Source of the DNA: Rosa chinensis
Lineage: Eukaryota > Streptophyta > Magnoliopsida > Rosales > Rosaceae
Assembly (NCBI RefSeq): GCF_002994745.2
Contig: NC_037094.1
Coordinates: 46,761,139 to 46,825,138 of the forward strand
DNA length: 64,000 bases
Reading direction: 5' to 3'
Positions 23,818 to 35,241 of this stretch are shown here, in pieces. The first letter of the stretch is position 1. The number at the start of each line of letters is the position of its first letter. The notes under the pieces were generated by a model, which saw only the letters and a program-made list of their open reading frames with translations, made no database searches and was not told where the DNA came from. Made by a program: the position numbers and the translations under genes.

Positions 23818-25451
23818 CTGGCAGTAAAGTTTCAAAAATTAGAAAAACCTTGAGAATCTGTAACTTGCAGAGGCATAATGTGTACGGGAAAACTCAACCA
23901 AATTACATTTAATTCAACAATAATTATAGGTTTGAAACTCACAATTTCTGCATAAAACTCAAGAATTCAATAAAAAAGCGTGATGGAGTATCCATTCCTC
24001 AACTTCAACTTGCTCACCTTCAAGCATGCAATCCAACTTCAAATGCGAAACGGCGCGTGGAGTAGCAACGAAATAGTTATAACTGGGCTTGATTTTCAGT
24101 TTAAGCTCTCTAGCAATAGAGAAACCAAAGGAATTGCAGCATTCTATCATTGTAATGATCTAGTATTTGTCCTTATAAATGCATTTCACTGGAGTATAAC
24201 TTTTCATTTAACTTCAATCAATTCTAACACTTGAAATAGGCTAAAAACGTTGACTGTTGAATAGTGAAGGATAAGATCATGCATTTCTATGATATTGTCT
24301 AATTTCATTCAAAAAAATGATTAAGTTGAAACCATAACAACGCGCATTGCAGTTGCTCTATTGTGCAGTAACTAATTTGTTCACAGTATAAATTTTATTA
24401 CAAAATTTGTATCATTGTAAACAAATTATGATATGCAGTACTATCATCTTTCAATATACCAAGCCATTACATTTTTCTACGATATTTCAAAGAGCAGTAG
24501 TACAAAATATCAAAAGATTGACTAATACTATAATTTCTTTCTGAGAAATATGTGCTATCATTGTAAACTTCAAACTAAACTTGAAATCATTGACAGTAAA
24601 ACCATAAAGAATATACAATCTGAAAATTCCAATTTTTCAAATCTTAATGAAAGCTGTAAATTAATTATATCATTTTGTGGAACTCAATCAGTACCGAGTT
24701 GCTGATACACAAAGAAAACTCAAAGTCTGAAACTTTATAGGTTTTGGGAGTCCTCCGATTTCAAAGTTAAAATCTTTTTGGGGGTTTTCATTCGAATTCG
24801 TTTTGGGGGCTCCTCCCTCCTCAAGTTTTTGTTCTATCGCATACAGACCCAAAATCAGAACATGAATACAACCAAGAGCCAAATTACACAGAAAGCTGAA
24901 AATCAAAGAGTCACCTGTAAGCTGACGGCGAGAAGAAGATTGGGCCATCGGAATGTTCATAACGGCGGGAACGGTGAGGTTCCGGAGCTGAGAAATTTCC
25001 AGTTTGGGACTTTGGGCGAGAGGGAGAGTGGTGAGGTACTGAGCAAGAGAGAGAGAGATCCAGAGTGGTTGTGTTTGGGACTTTGGGGAAAAGAGGGAAA
25101 AAGAATTAGGGCTGTTTTGTTAGTACGGAATTTTGCCCCAAAAAAAAGAGGGAAGATTATTTGGATTAGCGCCAAGAGTAATACGGTAACGTTTATGCGT
25201 TGCCAAGTCTTCTTTCCTTTTTTTTTTTTCTTTTTTTTTCTGGTAAAGTAAACATACAAATGTATTTTACGACGGCAAGATAAAAATCCGTCGCAATTGA
25301 TTACAAAGTTACTACGGCAAATATTTTCCGTCGCAAATAACTAGGCTTAATCGCGACGGAACATTTTCCGTAGCAATAGGGTCTCTATTGCGACGGCAAC
25401 TGTTGCCGAAGTAAAAAACCGAAGCAATTGCAATTCTTTTTAGTAGTGATG

Positions 25452-25695
25452 TGAAGAGCAATGGATTAAGAAAGTTATCCGAACTCCCATGATTGTAGCA
25501 TTCAGGGAGAGATATTAACATCAGGAGGAGGTATGATGTCTACATGTTCGATCTCGAAGAGTGAATGACGTGTTGTGCTCTTTTTTCCCTTCGACTAGGG
25601 TTATTTTTGTCCCACAGGGTTTTGTTACTTGGCAAGGTTTTTAATGAGGCAACGATCAAAGCGTCATCACCAAGTTTGAGCAGCACAAGAGGGAG
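25452..25695 (+). other. 3' tail of copia element 1 after the CACTA insertion
   Basis: The first 41 bases finish the RNase H frame, with a stop at 25490-25492. Then follows a non-coding tail with the TTTTTTCCCTTCGACTAGGG motif common in this copia lineage. The purine stretch AAGAGGGAG directly before 25696 is a plausible polypurine tract for plus-strand priming. Confidence 0.75.
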
Positions 25696-25847
25696 TGTTG
25701 AAGGATGTCAACATTTAGAGTTGTAATAGGAAAAGGTTTTAGGTATTCAATTGTATTCGGATTCTGACCTTTTGTGTACCTTTGTAACTCCCTATATAAG
25801 GGCTCCTATTATCAATAATATACACACGATTACATTGCCCTATAACA
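25696..25847 (+). repeat. 3' LTR of copia element 1
   Basis: A 152-bp LTR begins TGTTGAAGGATG and ends CCCTATAACA. It contains a TATA-like stretch CCCTATATAAGGGCTCC followed by ATTATCAATAA, the usual promoter-like layout of a short copia LTR. The matching 5' LTR is absent. Confidence 0.75.
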
Positions 25848-25859
25848 CTTCTTAGTATG

Positions 25860-28800
25860 TGTGCATCCCACAAGCACATTAAATTTTCTTCTACAGCTGA
25901 CAACTTGAAATTTCATGAACAAGTATTGCCAATAATTTTCCAAACTCATATAAAAAAAATTTTGGTATCAGAAGTTCTAGCCTGGCTTTGGCTAAGAATC
26001 TTGCTTCAAGGTGATGCAGCAGGTGTGTGCTGACCTTCTTGAGGAAAATGGAATTGGTTTTCATTGTTTCCAAGGATGAAATTGATACTGTGAGTAGTTA
26101 CTCTTTCTTGGAGCTTGCCTCTATTGTAGATTCATGCAAGCAAGCATTAAATATTTGCATCAATTTAGCAGCACATATTTAGTAGCTACTTATGATGGTA
26201 GTTTTCATTTCTAATGTATTCTTGAAACAGTCTGACTGCCTGTATTCTATTGCAGCGATCATATGTGGTGGTTGCATGAGGGTTTTCACAGTCATAAGTG
26301 GCATGATCCTTAACCTGCATAGCTCCCATCACTCAACCACTCCCATCGATGAGAGTGGCATGCTAGACTGGCTCTCATGGCTTTCGTGTGCGAATCCTGA
26401 ACAAAAGAGGCCTCGTACTGGAGCCAACGATGATTATCACCATCAACTAGGGCAGTAGGTGCAACCATTTCCTACAAAACGACACTGCATGTGGAGCAAC
26501 CATCAATAGCTCCCATCTCCATCATCAATGAAGACGACATTTCTATTCCCTCCAACGATTACTCTGCATCCACCTCAGATATGTGGTGGAGTCCACTGGA
26601 TCAAATATTCCAGACTTCTAATTGGCAAGCAAATCCTGATCCTCTTCGCAATTCACAATTGACTCTCGCGAATCTACAGTCTACATCACCATCAACTCCA
26701 GAGTTCCAACAATAATGCCATGCACTTTGATATATTCTTTCAGAGACTATCTGCTATTTTCAGGTTTGGCTTTCCCCTTTGTTCTAAACTTGTAGATTTG
26801 ATGTTTTTATAGGAATGAGGTTATAAGAGGTTTTGGATTCATAGGAATTAGCTAGGAAGTTAGTAAATTTATATTTTCAGTAAATTGCATCATGTAATCA
26901 GCACATCATTAATCTCAACTCACCAGGTTGCAAGGGTTACTTTCACCTTAAGAAAGAGGAGCAAAAATACATGGTTATATCAGTAAAGAACATTGGCTTC
27001 AAATTAAGGTTTCCATGCACTAATGCCTATTTTGATTTCTAATGTGTTTTTGGAAAACTTGACTGCTTGTCTTCCGTTGCAGAGATCAAGTGGGGTGATT
27101 GACAAGAGTTTTCGGAGTATAAGCAAGTGACATGAGGCCCTTCAGAGGCTGCTGCTAGATCAGGCTCTCTCCAACAAGTTTTTCTGCTCATTAGAACTAA
27201 TCAATGTACAAGTATATATATGTAGTACTCTTAGAATTATGTCATTTTAGAGGAAACATTAAACAAATCAATTTTAGAATAACAATATTTACTGAGGTTT
27301 ATTTGATCATAATCCTACATTCAGAAACCGTTGATTAATAAGACAAATGGAACATCGAAAGAATAACTCATTTTCAAAGGTTCCTCAGTCTAAAGACATC
27401 TATATTGAGGTCTCAATTATCTCAATGGCATTATCTTAATTACCTGGAATCCGCTTCAATTGTACCCCTGACTGTTGTTTCAGTACTCTGTTTTGTCAGC
27501 ATTCAGATAAGAAAGGGGAAGTCTATTTGGACTGTTATTGCATTAGAATTTGGCACCTTGTTATTACAATAACCACGCAATATTATGTGCATACGATTAA
27601 TTCTGGTCTATTTTAAGGAGCATTAGCGGAAGCAAATTTCATTCAGATGTGTTCTTTTAGAGTTGTTCAAATCAACTTCAAACAATGTTGCTGTTTTAAC
27701 TTCCAAGGTTCGAAGTGTGAGAATCAAGATTTTTATGAGTCTTCCTTTCTCCAAGATTTTCCAATTTAGGGTTTTCTCTTTGTTCTAAAAACTACAGTAA
27801 TAGGGTTGACATTTTTTTTTCCTCCTCTGTTTTTTAATATGCCTTTTTTTTTTTTCAATCATGTACTAGAGGACAAACATTCTCATGTTTCAGTACTTTG
27901 ATTTCAGACCTAAGGATCTTATTATATAATTCTTATACTTTCAAGTAGTGAAGAATATGCCCTCTTTGATTCTGGTGATCGATAAGACAGACATTGCTGT
28001 ACTATCTGGGAATCTATGATGAGGCTGCTTCTTAGAAGCCAATCTGTATATATTGAGGACATATGGAATCAATGAAGGCATGGCGCTTTGAATCTGGTAG
28101 GCTCTTGAGATTGGCTACATGGTATCAAAATTGTTGTAGTTGTTCTCAATTGATTCCATTGTTATAGGAGAATGTTGGTGGTAATCAGCTAGGTTGATAT
28201 GATCCATCATTATCATTTGTTTCTGGTTTATTGTCTTTGCTTCCATTTTGTTAATGTGTTGCTATATGACTGATATGATGCAATTTGTTTGTTTTTTCCA
28301 TCTGCAGTGGGGACTATAGATTTTCCACTTAGTAAAGTTACAGGCTCTGGCCAAGTTGGCTACATGCTGATTGCAGATCCAACTGAATATGATACGACTA
28401 TAAATAATCTAGAAGAAAAGGTAAATGCTTTCTCCTCTAGCTGCACTCTTGCCTATGCTTTTTCCTAGTAATTCTAGGCTGAAGTGCCCATATGTTGTTG
28501 CTTACAATTTTCTCAATACATATCATGTTAAAGAGGCATGATGTTGCATTGTCCACATGGTCCATGGACTAAGCACATGGAATATGAAATGCATCACTTT
28601 AAGCAAAATATTCTAGCATATGTACATGCCACAAGCATTTTAAGTTTTCTTCTATAGATTACAACTTGGAATTTCATAAATATGGCCAATGATTAATCAA
28701 ACTCATATACAACAACTTTTTGGTATAAGAAGTTCTAGCATGGCTTTGGCTAAGTATCTTGCTTCAAGGTGATGTGGCAGGAGGATGCTGACCTTCTTGA

Positions 28801-30096
28801 AGAATAAGGAATTGTTTTTCATTGTTTCTAAGGAATTGATACTGTGAGTAGTTACTCCTTCTTGGAATTTGCCTCTGTTGTAGATTCATGCAAGCAAGCA
28901 TTAATTATTTGCATCAATTCAGCATAATATATTCAGTAGCTAGCACTTGGATCTTATATAATATATGGTTCCTTTAACTGATCGTTATTTTGATTTCTAA
29001 TTTGTTGTTGAAAAAGTCTGATTGCCTGTGGCAATCATTTGTGGTGGTTGCATGAGGGTTCTCACAGTCATAAGTAAGTTCCATGAGTCTCTTTAGAGGC
29101 AGCTGGAGAATCAGGCTCTCTCCAACAAGTATTTTTATTCATCAAAACTGATCAATGAGTAAGTTTATATGTCTAATCCTCTTAGAATAAATACCTTTCC
29201 TTCTTTTTTTTTTTTTGTAACTTAGAGGAAGTATTAAAACTACTCAGTTTCAGAATAATAGTGCATACGTATTAAGGTTTGTATATAGGTTTTATTTGAT
29301 CATAATTCTACAATCAGAAACCGGTTTAATGAAATGAAACAGAACACTGGACGAATAACTCATTTTCTTAGGTTCCTTTGTAATTTAAGAAACAGTTGGA
29401 AGTACTGGATTATCCTCAATTTAAAGACCTATACATTGAGGTCTCAAGTATCTCGACATTTCCATTATCTTTATTTTTTTTGTTTTTTGATCATTGATTA
29501 TCAGTTGATCCCACTGTTGTAGGCCAATATTGGTGGCAGTCAGTTAGGCTCTGCAAATCAAGGTAGTCGATACAAATTGGTTGATATGATCCAGTATTAA
29601 TATTTGGTTTCACTTTGTCACATTTAGATTAATGTTATCTAATAATAATACTACTGGATGATAAATGTTATACATTTTGATTGTTGCTTCTGTTTGCAGT
29701 GGGAACTATAAATTTTCACTCAGAATTGTTGTAGATTCGGGCAAAATCTGGTACATGCTGATGTGTCTGAATTTGAGAGGACTGCAAATAAACTAGAAGT
29801 AAAGGTTTGTGCTATTTCCCTTGCTCATCATCCATGTCTCTTTCTAGTTGATGTAGTTTTATTGTCGTTCAATGTCCAATAAAAGAGAAAATTTCTCCTC
29901 CTACATATTTCAAAGATTCTCTTTGTTTTTCTTTCTTGATTCAGAAGGTACAATATTTGGTTAATTGGATTAAATTAGCATACGTAACTTAGCCCCTTAT
30001 TGGCTTATTGCCTATCAAATTTGCAGGTAACAAGCATACCAATAGTGATATACCCCAATAGTAATGAGACCTATGATGGTAGAGCAAGCAATGGGT
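25860..30096 (+). pseudogene. Duplicated, decayed locus resembling homocysteine S-methyltransferase
   Basis: The stretch at 25860-28430 is repeated in shortened form at 28620-29810, so it contains a tandem duplication. Shared landmarks are GGTATCAGAAGTTCTAGC (25965 and 28720), a GTGGTGGTTGCATGAGGGTT exon-like block (26267 and 29041), ATCAGGCTCTCTCCAACAAG (27161 and 29110), and a GTGGGRACTATARATTTTC block (28310 and 29699). An exon at 30027-30096, with AG before and GTAAGT after, encodes IPIVIYPNSNETYDGRASNG. This resembles the VxYPNSGExWDGRA region of homocysteine S-methyltransferases, which make methionine from homocysteine. A terminal exon follows at 43462. Open frames at 26192-26458 and 26491-26715 could not be assigned. 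The copies carry stops and lack most of the enzyme, so it is a pseudogene if the identification holds. Confidence 0.4.
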
Positions 30097-30208
30097 GTAA
30101 GTCTCCTTCTATTCAAATGCACAGTGCTTGTTGCCCTACACTTTCAGTTATGGAATCCTGTTTTAGATCATTTCATTCATGGTATAATTCACAAAGTAAT
30201 GTTCTTTT

Positions 30209-30387
30209 TGTAGAATCGCTGTAAATCTGTATGTAATTAGGATTTTATTTAATTAGGATATCCTGTAATTATGGAAAGATTGTTTCCTATTAGAGTTAGA
30301 CTACTCCTTTGTACTTGTATATATACCCTCATTGTGGGATGAATAGAATCATCGAATTAACCCTGAATTGAAGTATTCTTTTCTACT
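30209..30387 (+). repeat. 5' LTR of copia element 2
   Basis: The LTR starts TGTAGAATCGCTG and ends TTCTTTTCTACT. It contains a TTGTATATATACCC promoter-like box. It differs from the 3' copy at 2 adjacent positions near 30262 and one near 30338. The primer site begins at the next base. Confidence 0.92.
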
Positions 30388-30400
30388 TGGTATCAAAGCC
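30388..30400 (+). other. Primer binding site of copia element 2
   Basis: TGGTATCAAAGCC directly follows the 5' LTR. It is complementary to the 3' end of an initiator tRNA-Met, with one change from the common TGGTATCAGAGCC form. Confidence 0.85.
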
Positions 30401-30595
30401 AGGTTCAATCCTTTGAACTTGCTCTGCATCCTTTGAATCCTGAATCCTGAAGAACACCACAAACCGCTGCATACCACCACCATTGAATTCCAAACCACCA
30501 TCACCCTACCTTTTTTCGGAAAAAAAAAATAAAAAAATTCAGATCCATCTTGAAACCCTAGAAAACCCAATCCTGCAAAAATCCCGAATTCCTCA

Positions 30596-33500
30596 ATGGC
30601 CGGACCTGTAATTGAAGGCAAACAGTCAAATCCCGAGAATGCAATGGTTCCATCCTCACATATCATCCATCACCACTACACCACCCAACAAGACAACTCT
30701 GCGTTCCCAACAAGTGTTGTCTTGAATGAATCCAACTACACCATATGGGCTCCTCTATGCGGATGACATTGGAGCACGAGGGAAGGTTGGTTATCTAACC
30801 GGAGTGAAGGCTGAACCCGCCATAAATTCTGCAGAGTATGAAGCTTGGGCCACGGACAATGAAAAGGTGAAAAGTTGGCTCATTGACTCCATGGAGTCCT
30901 CTCTTATGAACTTGTATATTCGTCTCCCTACTGCAAAAGATATTTGGGAAGCTGTAAGAAAATTTTTTATGATGATTCTGTTGAAACCCGGATCTTTGAA
31001 TTGCACAAGAAGTGTTTTGAAGCAAAGCAAAATGGACGGCCTATTCCTACCTACTATAATGAGTTAGTGGCGATGTTCCAGGAGATTGATCAAAGGGTGG
31101 CCTCTCAGAATGATAATGTTGCAACTGTAGTTCAAGAGACCTCAACGATGTCCTGGATGCGTGTTCACATGTTTTTGAGTGGACTTGACCTAGAGTATGA
31201 TCAGGTGCGTGGAGAAATCCTGCGCAAGGAACCTAAATCTCTTTGGAGCAGAGCTATGCTTACATTCTCAAGGTGCAATCAGAGAAACAGGCAATGGGGC
31301 ATACGAAACCTAATGAATCTTCTATTATGGCTGTCCAACGCAAACCAGGTCCTCATCCAGGCTTCTCAGGTCCTTCTTCACATCGTCCTCTAGGTAAACC
31401 AAATCCATATGTAAAGAGAAAGTGCATTGTGTGTGGGGAACTAGGTCATAGCAAAGAGCAGTGCTATGAAGTGATTGGTTACCCTGATTGGTGGGACTTC
31501 ACCAAGAAACCACTAAAGAATCTGGGTAAGGCTGCCATTGCTACTACAGAGGAAGAGTGTCTAGACAATGCCTCCGCTAATGTAGCGCAATCAGGTATGA
31601 AGGGTAAGGTTACTTTGAATAATACATGGATAATTGATACAGGTGCATCTGATTATATGACCAATGACCCTAAGCTTGTGAAAAACCTTAGATATTCCCC
31701 TCAAGTTGTTGTCTCTACTGCTAATGGTACTCCACCTCCAGTAGCCGGAGAAGGTTCTATTGATTTATCTGATACATTAACCCTTGAGTTTGTCTTAGTT
31801 GTTCCATCACTAGCTTATAATCTCCTGTCTGTTGGTCAAATTATTTTAGCTCTTGCATGTATTGTGACCTTCTATCCATCTTTCTGTGTGTTTCAGGACA
31901 TTCTGACTCGACGGATCCTTGGTTATGGTGTTAGAAGGGAGAAATTGTACTACCTGGATCTGACAGAGACTGGAGAGAACCAGAAGCATCTTTTGGGGCA
32001 AGCTAATCAGATCAATGGGGTAGAGAATGCGAAGGAAGCTGTATGGTTATGGCATCGCCGTTTAGGTCATTTATCTTTTAGTTATCTTAAGAAGCTGCAA
32101 CCTTATTTGTTTTCTATTGTCAGTGATTTGGATTTCCATTGTGACATTTGTGAACTAGCCAAGAGCCACCGTGTTTCATATTCTCCAAGTCTTAATAAAA
32201 GTCCTATTCCTTTTATGAAAATTCACTCTGATGTCTGGGGTCCTGCGAAAATTCCTTCTCGTTCTGGAGCTCGATATTATGTAACGTTTATTGATGATTG
32301 TACTCGCATGACATGGGTATCATTACTGAAGAATAAGAGTGATGTATTTGGGATGTTTACTGAATTTCACAAAATGGTGGCAACTCAGTATCAAAAATCC
32401 ATTAGAGTGTTTCAGTCTAACAATGGTGGAGAGTTTGTGAATGGCCCTATGATTGAGTTTTGCCGGTCACATGGAATTCGTCATCAAACCTCCAATTCTT
32501 ATGCTCCTCAACAGAATGGTTTAGCAGAACGGAAGAACAGGCAGTTGATGGAAGTTGTTCGTGCTTCCTTGTTTGGCATGAATGTACCTCGGTCCCTATT
32601 GGGGAGAAGCAGTAAAATCAGCAACATATCTTATCAACCGTACTCCTTCACGGGTGATTGAGTTTCAGAATCCTCATCAGAAGCTTCATACACTTTTGAC
32701 CATCCCTTCTATGCCTAATTTGGAGCCCCGGGTGTTTGGGTGCACAGCCTATGTTCATATTCCCAAGCCTCAACGCAGCAAGCTTGATCCCCGTGCCCGT
32801 AAGTATATCTTTGTTGGTTATGCTGACTTCCAGAAGGGTTATCGATGTTATGATCCTCTTATTGGCACTATACATGTCTCTCTTGATGTTTCTTTTCGTG
32901 AATACGAGCCTTATTACTCAGGGGGAGCTTCTCAGTCTTCTCTTCAGGGGGAGAGAGGTTGTGAAGGGCATCCTCGTTCTGTTATTGATTTTGATGTCTT
33001 TGAAGACTTGGAAAATTTGAAGGATAGATTTGAAGGTAGAAATTCGGAAACAGAAAATGCAGTTGCCGAATAGAGCATTGTGAATTCTGAAACAGACAAT
33101 GCGACTGTCGAATGAAGTGTTGCGAATTCCGAAATAGAAAATGCGACTGCCAAACGAAGTGTCGCGAATTCCGAAATAGAAAATGTAACTGCCGAACAGA
33201 GTGTTGTGAATTCCGAGACAGAAGAGATGACTTTCTTGGATAGTTTGAATCAAAATCAAGAAATATCTGAAGCTCACACACAAGATATTCCCCCTTCTGC
33301 ATCACCAACTGAAGATCCCGGTCAGAATGATCCACCTCAGGTACCCCTAAACTTTAACGAGTCCTCTGGGTTAGACAATGTCGAATCTAGGAAATCACAA
33401 AGGGTTACCAAGGGAATTCCTAAGAAACAATATGAACCAGATATCAAAGCCAAAGCTAAATACCTTATAGCTAATTTTATGTCTAACCATAAGATTTCTA

Positions 33501-35052
33501 GGTCACATGCACTTGTTGTTGATCAATTATCTACTGTATCTATTCCTAGTAACGTGTAGGATGCATTGATGGATCCAAAATGGACAAAGGCGATGAATGA
33601 AGAATTGGAAGCTCTTCAAAAGAATGCAACATGGGAGCTAGTACCTATGCCGGTTGGAAAGAAGACTGTAGGATGTCGTTGGGTATTTACTGTGAAACTT
33701 AATGCAGATGGAACTATTAATAGATACAAGGCGAGGTTGGTCGCTAAAGGATATACACAACGCTATGGGATTGATTATGAGGAGACTTTTGCACTTGTGA
33801 CAAAGATTAATACTGTCCGGATTCTAATCTCACTTGCAGCAAACAAAGATTGGCCCTTGCACCAGTTTGATGTGAAGAATGTGTTTCTTAATGAGAATTT
33901 AGAGGAAGAAGTGTACATGGATATGCCCCCAGGTGTTAAGAATTACCCAAGTGACATTGGCAAGGTGTGTAAATTGAAGAAGTCTTTGTATGGCCTGAAG
34001 TAGTCTCCAAGAGCTTGGTTTGGAAGATTTTCAATGTCCATGAAAGCCTTTGGATACAGACAGAGCAATTCTGACCATTTACAGCTCTTATTATGTATGT
34101 TGATGACATGATTGTTACAGGGGATGATCCGAAAGAGATAAATGAATTGCAAAAGTATTTGTCCAGGGAGTTTGAAATGAAGGATCTGGGACAACTGAAG
34201 TATTTTTTGGGTATTGAAGTTGCAAGGTCTAAGAAGGGGATTTCACTTTCACAGAGGAAATATGTTCTTGATTTACTTGTTGAAACGAGGATGCTGGACT
34301 GCAGACCCATCGAGACACCCATTGAGATGAATCACGGACTTGCTATCTATCCTGATCAAGTTCCAACTGATAAAGGGAGGTATCAACGTCTTGTAGGAAG
34401 GTTGATTTATCTTTCACGTACTAGACCTGATATTGCTTATACTGTGAGTGTTGTTAGTCAATTTATGCATTGTCCTAGTGAAGAGCATATGGATGCAGTC
34501 TTTCGTATTTTGAGGTACTTGAAGATGGCGCCAGGTAAAAGGTTACTGTTTCAGAAAAAAGATGAATTGGAAGTTGTTGGGTATACAGATGCAGATTGGG
34601 CTGGTGATAAAACTGACAGACTTTCTACATTTGGGTACTTCACTTTTGTTGGAGGGAACCTTGTCACTTGGCGTAGCAAAAAGCAGAAAGTTGTTGCCAG
34701 GTCAAGTGCAGAAGCTGAGTTCCGAGGTATGGCACACTGAGTCTGTGAAATGTTATGGATTCGTAATGTCGTGAAAGACCTGGGTTACAAGCTTAAAAAA
34801 ACTATGGATTTGCATTGTGATAATACAGCTGCCATTGAGATTGCACAGAATCCAGTTCAGCATGACAGAACAAAGCATGTGGAGGTTAACTGTCATTTTA
34901 TTAAAGAAAATCTTGAAAGAAAGGTTATTCGCTTTCCATTTGTAAACTTAGAGGAGCAATTAACTGAGGTTCTTACTAAAGGAGTGTCTAGGAAGGTATT
35001 TGACAGCTCAGTTGACAAGTTGGGCATGATAGACATCTATGCACCAACTTGA
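30596..35052 (+). pseudogene. copia gag-pol, multiple frame breaks
   Basis: Gag begins near 30596 and passes through at least three frames before a continuous stretch at 31243-32661. That stretch holds the zinc knuckle CIVCGELGHSKEQC, the protease signature DTGAS at about 31636, the HRRLGHLSF pre-integrase motif, and integrase with YYVTFIDDCTRMTWV and NSYAPQQNGLAERK. A frameshift near 32600 moves the frame on to 33073. A tandem repeat follows, then reverse transcriptase from 33566 with the GLK stop at 34001-34003, a frame break, and the catalytic YVDDM near 34093. RNase H has another stop at about 34738-34740. It is clearly recent by its LTRs yet already broken. It may have been moved in trans by an active relative. 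Confidence 0.88.
33035..33225 (+). repeat. 51-bp tandem repeat inside copia element 2
   Basis: About four copies of a 51-bp unit follow the integrase part. Each begins near GAATTCYGAAAYAGAMAATG and ends with a GCCGAAYRGAGTGTTGY block. The unit is a multiple of three bases, so in the ancestral element it would have coded a repeated acidic peptide, but stops now lie in two of the copies. Confidence 0.8.
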
Positions 35053-35062
35053 GGGGGGGGAG
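35051..35062 (+). other. Polypurine tract of copia element 2
   Basis: GAGGGGGGGGAG lies immediately before the 3' LTR, the expected site where plus-strand DNA synthesis starts. Confidence 0.85.
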
Positions 35063-35241
35063 TGTAGAATCGCTGTAAATCTGTATGTAATTAGGATTTT
35101 ATTTAATTAGGATATGTTGTAATTATGGAAAGATTGTTTCCTATTAGAGTTAGACTACTCCTTTGTACTTGTATATATACCCTCATTGTGGAATGAATAG
35201 AATCATCGAATTAACCCTGAATTGAAGTATTCTTTTCTACT
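35063..35241 (+). repeat. 3' LTR of copia element 2
   Basis: It has the same 179-bp length as the 5' LTR and differs at about three positions, which gives about 98% identity by eye. It ends TTTTCTACT and is followed by ATTTTTCCAG, host sequence that looks like a splice acceptor. Confidence 0.92.

Larger units (their letters stand above)
18886..25448. mobile_element. CACTA element 1 (non-autonomous, gene-capturing)
   Basis: This 6563-bp DNA transposon of the CACTA (En/Spm) superfamily starts CACTACTAAAAAAAATTGC and ends with the complement of CACTACTAAAAAGAATTGC. It is flanked by the exact 3-bp duplication ATG (18883-18885 and 25449-25451). Both ends carry many copies of the subterminal motif TTGCGACGG and its complement CCGTCGCAA, at 18900-19285, near 20085-20115 and at 25268-25435. 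These would bind the transposase. No transposase gene is visible, so it depends on a partner in trans. Cargo includes exons like myotubularin (antisense), a LINE fragment and a nested Mutator-like MITE. Insertion falls inside the RNase H region of copia element 1. Confidence 0.92.
17290..25847 (+). mobile_element. Ty1-copia element 1, 5'-truncated, split by a CACTA element
   Basis: Only the 3' part of a copia retrotransposon is present: reverse transcriptase from about 17290, RNase H, a 3' untranslated stretch (25493-25695) and a 3' LTR (25696-25847). The 5' LTR, gag, protease and integrase are missing. The element is interrupted by the CACTA transposon 18886-25448. The LTR and the tail sequence resemble those of copia element 3, which starts at 47661. 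The right end of the LTR abuts the duplicated locus that starts near 25860. Confidence 0.8.
30209..35241 (+). mobile_element. Ty1-copia element 2, nearly complete but coding-defective
   Basis: A 5033-bp element has two 179-bp LTRs (30209-30387 and 35063-35241) that differ at about 3 positions, so the insertion is recent. It has a tRNA-Met type primer site (30388-30400) and a polypurine tract before the 3' LTR. The inner part runs gag, protease, integrase, reverse transcriptase and RNase H in the copia order. Flanking pentamers CTTTT and ATTTT differ at one base, so the target duplication is imperfect. It lies within the homocysteine S-methyltransferase-like locus, just after the exon at 30027-30096. 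Confidence 0.92.

Noticed and set aside
24957..25259. 100-aa minus-strand and 157-aa plus-strand frames near the right part of CACTA element 1
   Set aside because: Both run into poly-T/poly-A and subterminal repeat sequence, and neither shows a known domain. Only the nearby N-terminal piece on the minus strand is mentioned as a possible exon.
32918..33335. Three overlapping minus-strand frames with repeated FRIHNALFG-like units
   Set aside because: They are the antisense of the 51-bp tandem repeat of copia element 2.
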